From NCBI GenBank assembly GCA_022661535.1, contig JAKULF010000006.1, forward strand, positions 1,235,001 through 1,299,000: 64,000 nucleotides of DNA, read 5' to 3'. Made by a program: the position numbers and the translations under genes. This DNA comes from Eutypa lata (Eukaryota > Ascomycota > Sordariomycetes > Xylariales > Diatrypaceae). Shown one piece after another: positions 47,236-57,307 of the stretch; the first letter of the stretch is position 1, and every line of letters starts with the position of its first letter. A model generated the notes under the pieces. That model was not told the DNA's origin. It saw only the letters and a list, made by a program, of their open reading frames with translations, and searched no databases.

Positions 47236-48885
47236 AGTAACGATAAAGTTGAATCAGGTGTACGAAAACTACCGGTTTGAGATGGTTGGAGCGTGTAGCA
47301 TCGGCCTATGCAAGATGCAGGAAATGTCAAGCCAGATAGAAAATCTGGGGACGACTGGAGAATCTGGGGAAGGAGGGAAATCTCCTGATCTTATATTAAC
47401 TAAGCTACCCACATCCAGCTGACGACCCTCCCTCCATCATCGAACGTACCACGAGATCTCTTCACTCCTATGTAGGTATAGTTCGGGATGAGGGAAATCC
47501 CCACCACATACCTACTCAGTCGGGCATCATCGCCAAGCGGCACGACTCACAGAATATCCGCTTATCCTATTCTCGGCCTGCCTATCCAAGCGTCATCAAG
47601 ATTCGCCTCCGCGAAGCGAAGCTGGAGAGGAATGTCTTGGGGTTTCTCTATTACGGTTAGAGACGACGACGATCAGCTACAACCTTCTCGCGCCGAAGGA
47701 TAGGATATCTTGCAAGTTGGACGGCGTGGGGAACCGCTGAGGCTCGGCGGGCCCGCACATCCATCAGCGCCTTCTTCGTCCGCCTAGCCTGAGGCCCCGC
47801 ATAGCTGAGGCTCTCGGCAGCTCCACATCGGAGATTGAACGACTGGCGACGTCGTGATCCGCCGAGCCGCGCCGAGGCGCCAAGACAGGACGACCATTTC
47901 AGAGTTGCCAAAAATTCGCAACCGACTTGGGCTGGGCTGACATCACTTGGGCTTGGTGAGATGGGGTTTGTGTGTATTCTATTGGGGTTTGTCTTGAATG
48001 GTCCCGATGGCTCTTAACATTACCCACATGCTGTACACCATTATAAGTAATTAGGAGAATGAAAATTCTTCTCAGGCTTCAGGGTTTTGCCCACAGTTGT
48101 CTATTTGTATATAACCTTCAGGAGAGTGTGGTTTGAATCCCAGCTCACCGGCTGTCATTTGCCGCTCGCATAACTTTCATCTCGCAATCTGCAGCAACCT
48201 CCGTCGGAAATATCAAGTTGGGGTTGATGTTCTCTTAGAGCCACCATTCAAATGTGTTGATTGGAAAGGAGAAGTATACTCTTTATACTCATTTAAAACG
48301 TTGTTATCATTTACGAGATCTTAATATATCCCTTGAGGCTATTTGCGAGCAGAAATGCCTCAACTCCTCAGTCGACCGCCTAAACAGCAGGTCCATTAAC
48401 GATTTTACAGATTCTTATAGTTGGCGCTTTATAGTATGTTGGAAAATGAAGAGGGGTGCGACTTAACCGGACATTATTATAAAGTCCGATATCAGGTCCA
48501 TATAGGAGAAAACGTCTGATTTAAGTATAGCTCATGCCGGGAATATTAAGTTCTTAATCATATCGAAAATATAGTTATTTCCTGGCCGCTTAGATCTCCG
48601 CAGCTTTATTTATAAAAGCTGCTTTGTATGGTATGCTCAGTTACATGCATTTTTTATCACCAATATAAAACATCAGTGACGCAATTTTAGCATACGTTGA
48701 TTCACCCCCGCTTGGACAATAGCAGGTTTTAATATACTTCTATACAGATAGTTATACACATACTTATTTTGTTGATTCCGACCTGTTAAACCATTCTCTC
48801 CGTGTGCGCCTTTCGTTTTCACGATTGCTTTGAACACCGGTATACCTGCTGAACATCATTCCAAGCAAGTAAGCGCCTCTTCGCC
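47236..48885. other. Intergenic region, nothing recognised
   Basis: About 1.65 kb between the transporter start and the methyltransferase start, so it contains two divergent promoters. Short frames (for example 48,133-48,466) have no recognisable motif. Confidence 0.5.
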
Positions 48886-50008
48886 ATGACAGCTGAAGAG
48901 AAGACGTTCCGGCAATACACCCAGGAGCAGGGCAAAGCATACGCTGCCTCGCGCCACGGGTACCCCCCGCAGCTCTTCCAAACCATCATCGACCATCACA
49001 CCTCTACCGGCGGACAGCTCAACACCGTCGTGGATGTCGGCTGCGGGACCGGCGAAGCCATCCGAGGCTTGGCACCCCATTTTACTAATGCCATCGGTCT
49101 TGACCCGTCGGAGGGTATGCTCAGCGTAGCACGGTCTGCCCTCGGCGCGTCGTCCACCGACTCTGGTGAGCCCGGGATCCGCTTCGAGTTCTCAACCGCC
49201 GAAGACCTCGGTGCGGGTCAGGGAGGGTCGCCGCCCGTCATCGCCGACGGCAGTGTCGACCTGCTCAGCGCTGCTACAGCAGCCCACTGGTTCGACATGG
49301 ATCGCTTTTGGCCCCGCGCCGCGCGCGTGCTGAAGCCCGGTGGCACCGTGGCGCTGTGGGCCCGGGGTAGGATATTCGGTAAGCAACTATTGGAGTTATT
49401 TCCCCCCTTATCTAGCATGTTTTGGGAGCAGCTTTCTTTGTTAATAGGTGTTCTCACTTCTGGAACATAAACTGGAGCTCCCGAATCATCGCTATATAAT
49501 CTGAAAATAGAAGTGGCTAATAAAGAATGTTGCAGTATACCCCCACAAGACGCCAAATGGGGCGGCCATCCAGGCTGCTGTAAACGACGCGCTTGATAGC
49601 GAGGAGTTGCAGCCGTACAAGATGGCGGGGAACATCGTGACGCGCAACCTCTACGTCGACCTGCCGCTACCTTGGACGCTCGAGGCTCCGGTGGAGGATT
49701 TTGAGAAAGATAGCTTCTTCCGGAAAGTATGGAATGAGAACAAGGGAGAAGGTCCAGAGAGTGAGAGCCTCGTTGGTGGGGAGAGGACGATCACACCCGA
49801 GGCGTTCGAGGCGGCGCTAGGTACGGCTAGCCCGGTGACGAGATGGAGACAGGCCCACCCTGATAAGGCCGGGACGGAGGAAGATATATTGAGAAAGATG
49901 AGGAAGCGGATAGACAGCCTCTTACACGAGGCGGGTGTGAAACCGGGTGAAGAGAGGCTGGTAGGAGGAGTACCTGTGGTGCTACTGATGATAAAGAAGA
50001 AGACATAG
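48886..50008 (+). CDS. Class I SAM-dependent methyltransferase (Crg1/trans-aconitate type)
   Basis: Two exons, 48886-49378 and 49536-50008, with a 157-bp intron (GTAAGC donor, TTGCAG acceptor), give 321 residues. An alternative donor eight bases upstream (GTAGGA) keeps the frame but is weaker. Motif I is VVDVGCGTGEAI at about residues 47-58; the acidic residue of motif II is in IGLDPSEGML; motif post-III is LKPGGTVALW. The YxxxRHGYP start and the HWFDMDRFW block match the family of yeast Crg1 and fungal trans-aconitate methyltransferase-like enzymes, which methylate small carboxylates or terpenoid-like compounds. Substrate unknown; cytosolic by lack of signals. It lies near two dehydrogenases and a hydrolase and might act with them. 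Confidence 0.85.
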
Positions 50009-51116
50009 TGTGCTAATGCTGTTAACTTCTACGGCAATAATATAGTCGCTTCAACAAAGCATAGTGCTAAACCTACCTGAAGGTCTACTTCGCTATGGCG
50101 AAATAAGTACGTTCACAATTGACGTAAGGATCGGTATTCTCGTCATTTAAATAGTATTAACATGACTGTCTAATTGGCGTATCATAATGATAGCTAAAGC
50201 TGATAAGCAGTCTTTTGATATGTTAAATACTAGCATTAGTACTCCTAAAGATGAGTATGCTTCTTTAACTAGTCGTAGCTTCTGTTCTTATATTTGACCG
50301 AGGACTTCTGTAAAGCGCGGTCTTGACGGTGTGGCTTGATAGGACAGCACCTTTTTAAGTTTTATTAAAAAAACTAAATATATGTTTCATTGTAAAGTTC
50401 GCTGGCCATGTTTGTCTTATATTTGTAATTATACCTTCTACAAGCAAGGTCCTGAAACTATTAGTGCCCAGGAATTCGATATCAGGAACCTAGCCTCATT
50501 ACAGACCTCGTGACCAATATTATGCTCTCTTTCATTAACTTCAATTATGAAGCACTGCTGATAGATACTTTAATACATATTTCAGCTCCTGGATGGCATA
50601 GATGAGACTGTCATCGCGGTTTCTGCATCAACTTACAGAATGAGACATTCGCGTTGTACGTATCTCAGCTTATCGAGATACTAGAGATATCTGAGTCAGC
50701 CGGAAGTATGCGCATGGCGATTCTCTCGTATTTGATTAACTATAACATGTGCGACACTAGCACTTGTCTCACGGGAATATCCCTAGGCTGCTGCTGATAA
50801 TGGTTGAGAGCTTCGCAGACATAACTATTTATGGTATTGAGAACGAAATTTATTCAAGTATCAAGTACGAAGAGAAACCCCGACTAAGCAGTTAAAGGTT
50901 TATCTTACCAAGATGACAAAGCCAGTTGATTGAAAGCAAAGGGCTACTCGTGAATTAAGCATGGAATTTATAGGTGAGAAGTATGAGATGACTGCTGTTA
51001 TAAGTAATTAAGCTTATTTAAGAATTTCAATACGCACGTAGCGAAATATATCTAAATTAACACCAGTCAAGACTGTACATATAGTTTTAGTCTAATGCAC
51101 CTTCCACTATTAATAT
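50009..51116. other. Intergenic region, possibly with decayed coding fragments
   Basis: About 1.1 kb of moderately AT-rich DNA. A plus-strand frame at about 50,633-50,790 is open for 52 codons and looks protein-like (contains FALYVSQLIEILEISES) but has no start and no recognisable family. The right end runs into the 18S rDNA relic. Confidence 0.4.
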
Positions 51117-51301
51117 TACAAGTCCTAGTTCCCTGCCACACCTAGTGAAGAGTATAGGGATCTCTAGAGAGAAAGGCACAGCATAACGAATGCACGCAGT
51201 AAAGCGGACCGGCCAGCCAGGCCTGAGGCTTAACTACGAGCCTTTTAACTGCAACAACTTTTATATACGCTACTGGAGCTGGAATTACGGCGGCTGCTGG
51301 C
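51117..51301 (-). pseudogene. 18S rRNA fragment A (region just 3' of the 530 loop)
   Basis: The reverse complement matches nuclear 18S rRNA downstream of bacterial-numbering position 516. Plus-strand text such as GCGGACCGGCCAGCCAGGCC, TTTTAACTGCAACAACTTTT and TGGAGCTGGAATTACGGCGG is the antisense of highly conserved 18S sequence. There are many substitutions (GGCGGCTGCTGG where 18S has CGCGGCTGCTGG), so it is not a working gene. It ends exactly at CTGCTGGC, which is the S516 group I intron insertion site. Confidence 0.85.
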
Positions 51302-51315
51302 TGTTTAACTTTTTT

Positions 51316-51429
51316 ATCCCCAGCACGACAGAGTTTAACAAGATTACCCAGATATTTCTACCAAGGAAGTACTCGCTGGCTCTGTCAGTGTAACGCGCGT
51401 GCGGCCCAGAACATCTAAGGGCATCACAG
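51316..51429 (-). pseudogene. 18S rRNA fragment B (3' of the S1199 site)
   Basis: Antisense of the 3' third of 18S: ATCCCCAGCACGACAG, TTTAACAAGATTACCCAG, GTACTCGCTGGCTCTGTCAG, CGCGTGCGGCCCAGAACATC and CTAAGGGCATCACAG are all readable. In a normal 18S gene this block lies about 600-700 bases from fragment A, but here it abuts it, so the rDNA has been rearranged. Confidence 0.85.
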
Positions 51430-51822
51430 CTGTTATGCCAGTGTTGCGTTCCACCTTGCAGCGGAATACACTTTTGACGCCAGCTTATTTTGCAATAAGC
51501 CCCTTTGCACTTCGACTTATCGGGTCTAATTACAAAGGCTCAGTTTCCTGAGGGATTAGCACGTACCTTAAGCCAATTGAATGGCCCACTCCTTTCCGCG
51601 CGTTGCAACGGTCCGACGCAGCTCGAACTCGCCACAGGATCAGCCTGCTGCTCTAAAGCAGCGAGGCGTTCCCTGTACCAGGTAGTGTCGCCTATACCAA
51701 GCAAGACACCGAAGTGCCCTGCGTCTCTTCCCGATAAAAGGGGGCTTCCCCAAAAGAGATAAAGGTACTAGACTAGCAAATTATTTAGTGAGGCTCTCAC
51801 TATGACAGGCCTGTGAATCGTA
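51430..51822 (-). other. Decayed group I intron in 18S rDNA (near site S1199)
   Basis: A 393-bp insert separates 18S fragments B and C, which are contiguous in intact 18S rRNA. On the minus strand the upstream exon ends GGT and the insert ends in G, as group I introns require. In minus-strand order it has a P5-like hairpin (GCTGC/GCAGC arms, 51,662-51,647), a Q-like element GATCCTGTGGCGAG (51,641-51,628), an S-like element TTAAGGTACGTGC (51,571-51,559), and directly after it a P9-like hairpin CTCAG-GAAA-CTGAG with a GNRA loop (51,552-51,539). Order and length fit a fungal group IC1 SSU intron. The end of the insert also repeats about ten bases of exon text (GGCATAACAG), so a TSD-flanked element is the alternative. 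No homing-endonuclease frame was seen. Confidence 0.6.
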
Positions 51823-51926
51823 ACCTGTTATTGCCTCAAACTTCCATCCGCTTGAGCGGATAGTCCCTCTAAGAAGCCAGCGTACTGCCAAAGCAATACG
51901 GGCTATTTAGCAGGTTAAGGTCTCGT
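51823..51926 (-). pseudogene. 18S rRNA fragment C (5' of the S1199 site)
   Basis: Antisense 18S text: ACCTGTTATTGCCTCAAACT, CTTCCATCCGCTTGAGCGGA, TAGTCCCTCTAAGAAGCCAG, GGGCTATTTAGCAGGTTAAG and GGTCTCGT. It continues fragment B once the 393-bp insert is removed. It is degenerate relative to 18S and ends near 51,926. Confidence 0.85.
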
Positions 51927-52188
51927 ATAACGGGTACTTTAACATAAGAACCTACTTCCGTTGAATTCTGGCACGTCCCTTGAGCTCTGTGTAAAACAAA
52001 GCCGGCACCTTACCAAGCTCTACACAGAAATAGCACATCCGTACTACATTCTGCTCGGAGTTGGCATAGGGCTGTCAAACCTTTAACGTCGCTCGAATCC
52101 AGGTTGCCCCGCCGAGACTCGCTCGTACTCGCTGAGTATTTAACTGGTATTAAAGCTGTTTCTGGCGCCAGAAAGAAGCTATCAGCTT
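51927..52188 (-). other. Unassigned insert, possible remnant of an S516 group I intron
   Basis: This 262-bp stretch lies between 18S fragments C and D. In minus-strand direction it begins immediately after 18S text ending GGT, which is the S516 position. It contains a perfect palindrome TTTCTGGCGCCAGAAA (52,159-52,174) and GC-rich segments (GGCGGGGCAACC) that might be intron core, but I cannot assign P, Q, R and S elements. The assignment rests on position alone. Confidence 0.3.
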
Positions 52189-52240
52189 ACCAGACTTCCC
52201 CTCCAATTGTTCTTTGCTAAGAAATTGATAAGGGTAAAAG
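52189..52240 (-). pseudogene. 18S rRNA fragment D (5' of the S516 site)
   Basis: ACCAGACTTCCCCTCCAATT followed by GTTCTTTGCTAAG matches antisense 18S immediately 5' of the S516 site (18S has ACCAGACTTGCCCTCCAATT). It continues fragment A in an intact 18S gene, but here 887 bp lie between them. Similarity fades out after about 52,240. Confidence 0.7.
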
Positions 52241-52861
52241 ATTCGTTAAAGACATCCCCATGGTCTTGGGCTGGACGCAAGAGGACAGTGCTACAAATTT
52301 GACATAAGAGCACATGTTAATTTTTGCCGAGGCTTAACTTATGCTATCATATATCACGACTACAAGCACGCCCTTTAAAGCTCTTTACCCAGCTCATTTA
52401 GATAAGGACTTCATTATGATACAGCGGGCAATGTTGTGCAATTTGCTAGTCTGCAAAAACCCGCTGGTTGATAGCTTGAAGTCCTGGGGAATGAAGCATG
52501 CAAGCCTTTAAAGACGGCGTTAAAGAGTAGAACGTAAGAAGTTAATAATGAAATCTACTTCCACTAATAATAAATAGGAATGATAACTTAAGTTTAATAC
52601 GAAGCAAAAAGGACGTCGGGCCGGTAACTAGTTATTGCCCATAAATATCTCGGCTTCGGAAGAAAATGCTGTGTCGGTTCCGAAATAAAAATGACGGTCC
52701 CGAAATTGCCGGCTCTAGATAGCTAATTAAGGAAAATAAGAAATGCTAAGCCTTAAGTGATCTTAATGGCGGTTAAATATAAAAGAGATGAAAACTCTAA
52801 TTAAATAACAATTCTTGGGTTATCTTCTTCCGTCTTTTTTAAATCACACACCCACTTTACA
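52241..52861. other. Intergenic region, nothing recognised
   Basis: May include further decayed rDNA that is no longer readable; otherwise the promoter of the following dehydrogenase gene. Confidence 0.4.
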
Positions 52862-53710
52862 ATGGCTTCGAAGAACGTGCTGATCACTGGGTGTAGCGAG
52901 GGAGGTGCAGGAGCCGCAATGGCCCGCGAGTTCGCGATGCAGGGCCACCGGGTCTTTGCCACGGCCCGGGCCGGCCCTTCCAAAATGCAATATCTCACCG
53001 ACCACGGAGTCGAGGCCCTAGAGCTAGACGTCACCTCGCAGACATCGATCGCCGCCGCAGCAGCGGCAGTCGGCGAGGCCACGAGTGGCCGGCTCAACAT
53101 CCTAATCAACAACGCGGCTGTGTTCAGTCTCATGCCACTCGCGGATGCCAGGCTCGACGACGTGCGCCAGGTCTTCGAGGCGAACGTCATCGGTGCGCTG
53201 GCCATGACACAGACCTTCCTACCACTGCTCGTAGAGGCTCGGGGTATCGTCGTTCATATAGGCAGCATCTCGGCTATGCTGTGCCCGCCTTGGCAGGGCA
53301 TCTATGCTGCGAGTAAGGCGGCATTGACGGCCATGGCACACACGATGCGACTCGAGTTTGCGCCGCTTGGCGTCCGCGTCGTGATGGTCGTGTCAGGAGG
53401 GATCGACACTCCACTCAAGCGGCAGGCTGCTACTGTACCGAGCCATAGTTACTACCGCGCGCTGGCGCCGTCTATTGAGGGTAATGAACTCTCCAAGGGG
53501 TACACTCCGATGAGCCCATCCGAGTATGCGAGGCAGGTTGTGGATGCGTTGCTGCAGCCTAACCCGAAGCCGCTGGTGTGGAAGGGTGCATTTGCGTGGT
53601 TTGCGTGGTTTCTTAGCTGGTTTGGGTGGGTTGGCATGATGGATAGGGGGCAGATTACGAGAAGCGGGCTGGGACTGATTGAAGTTAAAGCTGGCAAAGT
53701 TGCCAGGTAG
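52862..53710 (+). CDS. Short-chain dehydrogenase/reductase (AYR1-like classical SDR)
   Basis: A single exon of 282 residues. The cofactor motif TGCSEGGAG is at residues 9-17, NNA at about 83-85, the catalytic Ser in GSISA near 135-137, and YAASK at 148-152. The TGCSxGGxG form is typical of the branch that includes yeast AYR1 (1-acyl-dihydroxyacetone-phosphate reductase) and many fungal secondary-metabolism reductases; here the last variable Ile is Ala. It would use NADP(H) to reduce a ketone or oxidise an alcohol. A Trp/Phe-rich hydrophobic segment near residues 240-262 (FAWFAWFLSWFGWVGMM) suggests attachment to a membrane. Substrate unknown. It lies between the rDNA relic and the alpha/beta hydrolase gene. 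Confidence 0.88.
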   Translation: MASKNVLITGCSEGGAGAAMAREFAMQGHRVFATARAGPSKMQYLTDHGVEALELDVTSQTSIAAAAAAVGEATSGRLNILINNAAVFSLMPLADARLDDVRQVFEANVIGALAMTQTFLPLLVEARGIVVHIGSISAMLCPPWQGIYAASKAALTAMAHTMRLEFAPLGVRVVMVVSGGIDTPLKRQAATVPSHSYYRALAPSIEGNELSKGYTPMSPSEYARQVVDALLQPNPKPLVWKGAFAWFAWFLSWFGWVGMMDRGQITRSGLGLIEVKAGKVAR

Positions 53711-54211
53711 TATGAAGATGAAACAAGTTTAAGATTAAAGCTCTTATTATTATAATCCAACAAATCTCATTTTCAGATCCGGGACGGTGATTCTAGCAAG
53801 TATACTCTGTTATAAGATCAAACTGTTTGTTAAACTTGCAACGAGCTGTGATTATATAAGGATATAAATGTTAAGTCGAATGGGGTTGCTGAAGTTGCCA
53901 AGTGAAAAGGAACCCCATTTATAAGAAACCCCATTTATAAGAAGTAAGGGATATGTTTAAATAGCCTGCCATGTGCCATGCTGGTGCATGTTAGAGCCTT
54001 TAGGTGGTTACACAACATGTTACATGTCGAGAGGGATGTATAGAGCTACGGGGGTGGACAATTAGTAAATTGTCAACCAACAACAATGTTTCCCTTGCTA
54101 TTCCATCGCGCGCGCATTGTATCCCACCCCCTCAACTGCATACGAGCGTCTTCTTCAAACTTTATCTTACCTGTTTGATTTCTACCAGAAGTAGAATTAC
54201 GATAGATATTC
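53711..54211. other. Intergenic region with a short tandem repeat
   Basis: Two tandem copies of an AACCCCATTTATAAGA-type unit lie at about 53,911-53,944. Otherwise this is the promoter region of the hydrolase gene. Confidence 0.55.
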
Positions 54212-55483
54212 ATGATGGCTTTCCCGTTCGAGGTCATAGAACACACGATCCCCTCGCAACACATACGGGAATGGCCAAGAGCTACGGCAGTCTCTCAAGA
54301 TGCTATTTTGCAACTCCATATCAAACAATATAGGCCGATTGATAACCCTCATCCCCGACCTGGAGATATTACCATAATTGCAGCTCATGCCAACGGGTTC
54401 CCAAAAGAAGTCTATGAGCCGCTATGGTCAGATTTGCACGCCCAGTCTGCGAAGCACGGTTTTCGCATACGTAACATTTGGATCGCAGACGCAGCACATC
54501 AGGGACAGAGCGGCTTGCTAAACAAGCAGATGCTCGGCAACGATCCAAGCTGGTACGATTACGCCCGCGACCTCCTGTATATGACCAACGTTTTCCGCGC
54601 CGAGATGCCGCGACCAATTGTCGGCATAGGCCACTCGTTCGGTGGCAATATCATCACACACCTGTCACTACTACATGCCCGTCTTTTCTCTACGTTGATC
54701 TTATTCGACCCTGTCATCAACATATTCTCCTCCAAGCAGGTCGGCGCTATAAACGGGGTCAGGCTATCTGCCTCCCGCCGCCACACTTGGCCTTCGAGAG
54801 AAGCAGCCGCTAATTCTTTCCGGCGCTCGCGCTTCTACTCCTCGTGGGACCCGCGAGTTCTCGAGGCCTGGGTCACACACGCGATCTGCGACACGCCGAC
54901 AGGGGCAGGGCTGGTGACGTCGCCCCACCAGGAGGTCTTCACCTTCTTCAGACCACTATACCCCTATGTTAAGGCCGACGGAACCGTCGACCGGGAGGGC
55001 GCACCTGACTTCGACCCGGCCATGAACGATCCACCTCACCCGAATCACCCCTTCCCTTTCTACCGCAGCGAGGGCTCCACGGTCCTAGCACAACTACCGC
55101 ACGTACGGCCCTCGGTGCTCTGGGTCTTCGGCGAATCCAGCGACATCAACCTACCTCCATCGACGCGGTCTGAGACCGTGAAGACGTGCGGGAGTGGCCC
55201 GGATGGCAGCGGTGGTATTGACGCGGACAGGGTAGCTGAGATCGTCCTTCAAGGCCGCGGTCACCTGTTTCCCATGGAGGTTCCAGGCCTTTGCGCAGAA
55301 CATGCGGCGACGTGGGTCAGCCAGGAGATGTGCCGCTACCGCAAGGACGAGCGCGAATATGAGGAATGGGCGCGCTTACCACTGGAGGAGAAGTCGACGC
55401 TAAACCAGGATTTCGTGAGCAGGCTAGGACGCCCTTCCTTCGGGAAGAAGGGGTCTCAAAAGCGCCCGGAGTCTAAGTTATGA
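54212..55483 (+). CDS. Alpha/beta hydrolase of the AKT2-like family with peroxisomal signal
   Basis: A single exon of 423 residues; two ATG codons in tandem open the frame and the first is used here. The nucleophile elbow is GHSFGG with Ser at about residue 142, the oxyanion region is AAHANGFPKE near 57-66, and the catalytic His is probably in GRGHLFPME near 350. The C-terminus is exactly SKL, a type 1 peroxisomal targeting signal. This architecture is known from fungal proteins annotated as toxin-biosynthesis hydrolases, such as the AKT2-type proteins of Alternaria, and from many uncharacterised homologues, so the name does not by itself imply that a toxin is made. A role in peroxisomal acyl-ester or acyl-CoA chemistry is likely. 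No polyketide synthase is intact nearby. Confidence 0.85.
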   Translation: MMAFPFEVIEHTIPSQHIREWPRATAVSQDAILQLHIKQYRPIDNPHPRPGDITIIAAHANGFPKEVYEPLWSDLHAQSAKHGFRIRNIWIADAAHQGQSGLLNKQMLGNDPSWYDYARDLLYMTNVFRAEMPRPIVGIGHSFGGNIITHLSLLHARLFSTLILFDPVINIFSSKQVGAINGVRLSASRRHTWPSREAAANSFRRSRFYSSWDPRVLEAWVTHAICDTPTGAGLVTSPHQEVFTFFRPLYPYVKADGTVDREGAPDFDPAMNDPPHPNHPFPFYRSEGSTVLAQLPHVRPSVLWVFGESSDINLPPSTRSETVKTCGSGPDGSGGIDADRVAEIVLQGRGHLFPMEVPGLCAEHAATWVSQEMCRYRKDEREYEEWARLPLEEKSTLNQDFVSRLGRPSFGKKGSQKRPESKL

Positions 55484-56317
55484 GTAGTACTCTGGCGAGG
55501 CGGCAACTCTCTACGAAATATTAGTGCGACGGGTCATTTCTCGTCTCATTAGAACTTTGCATTCATGCTTATTATTTTATTTGGCTATTTACTATTATCA
55601 TAATGCAAGTCCGACAGTCTCATCCGTAGCCCAGCGACGACTATACATATAGCTTAATGAGTTGCAACTAATACTACCAGTACTAATGACTTATTAAGCT
55701 AGCTACGGCGCATGTATACTTATACAAGGGGGCTTCCCCCCTTAAATAATTAGAAAGGCAAGCGTTAATGGTTTTGGTATTTATTACTTATCTTAAGAGC
55801 CTCCGGCGACCTACCAGTTATTTTCTTTCACTTTATATTTTTAACATCTTGAAAGCGAACGAAGTGACGGGTTGTAACTCTTAAGTAGATATATCACGGC
55901 ATCAAGTGTGACAATTTATTATATACTGCTTTATAATATTATTAGCTCTTGAGTAAATAACATTTTGTATTAATTTTAGCAAGATCTGCATAATGTACCA
56001 AGGTAGCCTTGATCCAACCAACCAACATGTATTGTACAGCGCACATGCGTAGCCTACCTTAGCTTGGCCCTACTTGGGACTGGTGTCACTCTTCTTTCCG
56101 TTACTCTTCTTTCCGTTAAGGACGGTTACCTCCTTGCATCCCCCCTATACTGGCTGATTGGTCATTCACCAAAATACAACCAACCTGTGGGGGCACTCAA
56201 AAGCCTGCACATGTTTCAAGAGCCAACACCAACGAATATGCTCATCTTCTGAGCTTTGACAATGTCATAGATAAACTTTAAAACTTACACCTCCGGAATT
56301 TAGCTCTACCATCAATC
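55484..56317. other. Intergenic region with small repeats
   Basis: Contains a GGGGGCTTCCCCCC hairpin at about 55,729-55,742 and a perfect 15-bp tandem duplication (ACTCTTCTTTCCGTT twice) at about 56,088-56,117. No gene was seen. Confidence 0.55.
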
Positions 56318-57307
56318 ATGCTACTTTCATTGTCAGCCATATGGCAACAATTCTTTCCACCGGCGCCAACCTTCACTGACGAGGACATCAAGCCCGGCAG
56401 TCAGGTGGGTCGAGTATTCATCATTACGGGTGCCAACTCTGGCATCGGCCTAGAGCTCGTGAGGCTCCTCTATCCTTCAGGCGCAACCATCTACCTGGCT
56501 GGACGTTCGCCGACAAAGATCCAAGCGGCCATTGCTGACATGAACACCTCGTATTCCACCATTTCTCCTGCGCCTGAAACCCCTGCGACGCTGAAATCGC
56601 TTCATTTAGACCTGTCGGACCTACCTACCATCAAAGCTGCTGCATCCTCCTTCAAAACGCAGGAGTCGAGGCTCGACATCCTCTGGAACAATGCTGGCAG
56701 CGGCTTCCCACCCGGTAGCACTACTAAGCAGGGAATCGAAGCCCATGTTGGTGCTAATTGTGTCGCCCCGCTCCTTTTCACTCAAGAGCTCTTGCCCCTG
56801 CTCCAAAAAACTAGCAGGACCTCCCCCAAGAACAGCGTGCGTGTTGTCTGGTCTGGGTCTGTACAAATCGACATGCAGGCGCCGAAAGGGGGCATCGATT
56901 TCGCACGCATTGAACAGCCCAGTACCGTAACCTACCAGGATTATGCGGCTTCCAAGGCCGGCAACTGGTTCCTCGCGCACGAGGGCGCTAGGCGATGGGG
57001 CCGCGATGGCATCATCAGCGTATGTGAGAACCCAGGGAATCTGTTCACGGGCATCTACGCCAACGAGGGCCCTGTTTTCGTGGCGCTATTGAGGACCTTC
57101 ATATTATACCCAGCAAGGTACGGCACGTATACCATGTTGTTTGCGGGATTCTCACCTGATGTCGGCGAGGATACGAATGGAGCCTATATCTGGCCTTGGG
57201 GAACGATTCGGCCCATTGGACGGCCCGATATATTGCAGGCGGCTTCAGAGGGGAAAGCTGCGGCCTTTTGGGAGTGGTGTGAAAGAGCTTGGAAGCAGCA
57301 TGTTTAA
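56318..57307 (+). CDS. Short-chain dehydrogenase (retinol dehydrogenase/WWOX-like SDR)
   Basis: A single exon of 329 residues. The cofactor motif TGANSGIG is at residues 37-44, LDLSDLPTI near 97-105 binds the adenine side in relatives, NNAG is at 124-127, the catalytic Ser is in WSGS near 178-181, and YAASK is at 209-213. The short hydrophobic start (MLLSLSAIWQQFF) may be a membrane anchor. The pattern fits the fungal SDR group related to retinol dehydrogenases and WW-domain oxidoreductases, which act on lipophilic alcohols or ketones with NADP(H). Substrate unknown. It is the third intact oxidoreductase or hydrolase gene in a row on the plus strand, with roughly 500-830 bp between genes, so these are separate transcription units. 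Confidence 0.88.
   Translation: MLLSLSAIWQQFFPPAPTFTDEDIKPGSQVGRVFIITGANSGIGLELVRLLYPSGATIYLAGRSPTKIQAAIADMNTSYSTISPAPETPATLKSLHLDLSDLPTIKAAASSFKTQESRLDILWNNAGSGFPPGSTTKQGIEAHVGANCVAPLLFTQELLPLLQKTSRTSPKNSVRVVWSGSVQIDMQAPKGGIDFARIEQPSTVTYQDYAASKAGNWFLAHEGARRWGRDGIISVCENPGNLFTGIYANEGPVFVALLRTFILYPARYGTYTMLFAGFSPDVGEDTNGAYIWPWGTIRPIGRPDILQAASEGKAAAFWEWCERAWKQHV

Noticed and set aside
48118..48165. GTGGTTTGAATCCCAGCTCAC, resembling a tRNA T arm
   Set aside because: No D arm, anticodon arm or acceptor stem could be found upstream.
51621..51700. tRNA-like text on the minus strand (GAGTTCGAGC resembling a B box, hairpin GCTGC/GCAGC)
   Set aside because: The hairpin has a six-base loop and no acceptor stem can be formed. 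The same text fits better as the P5/Q part of a decayed group I intron.
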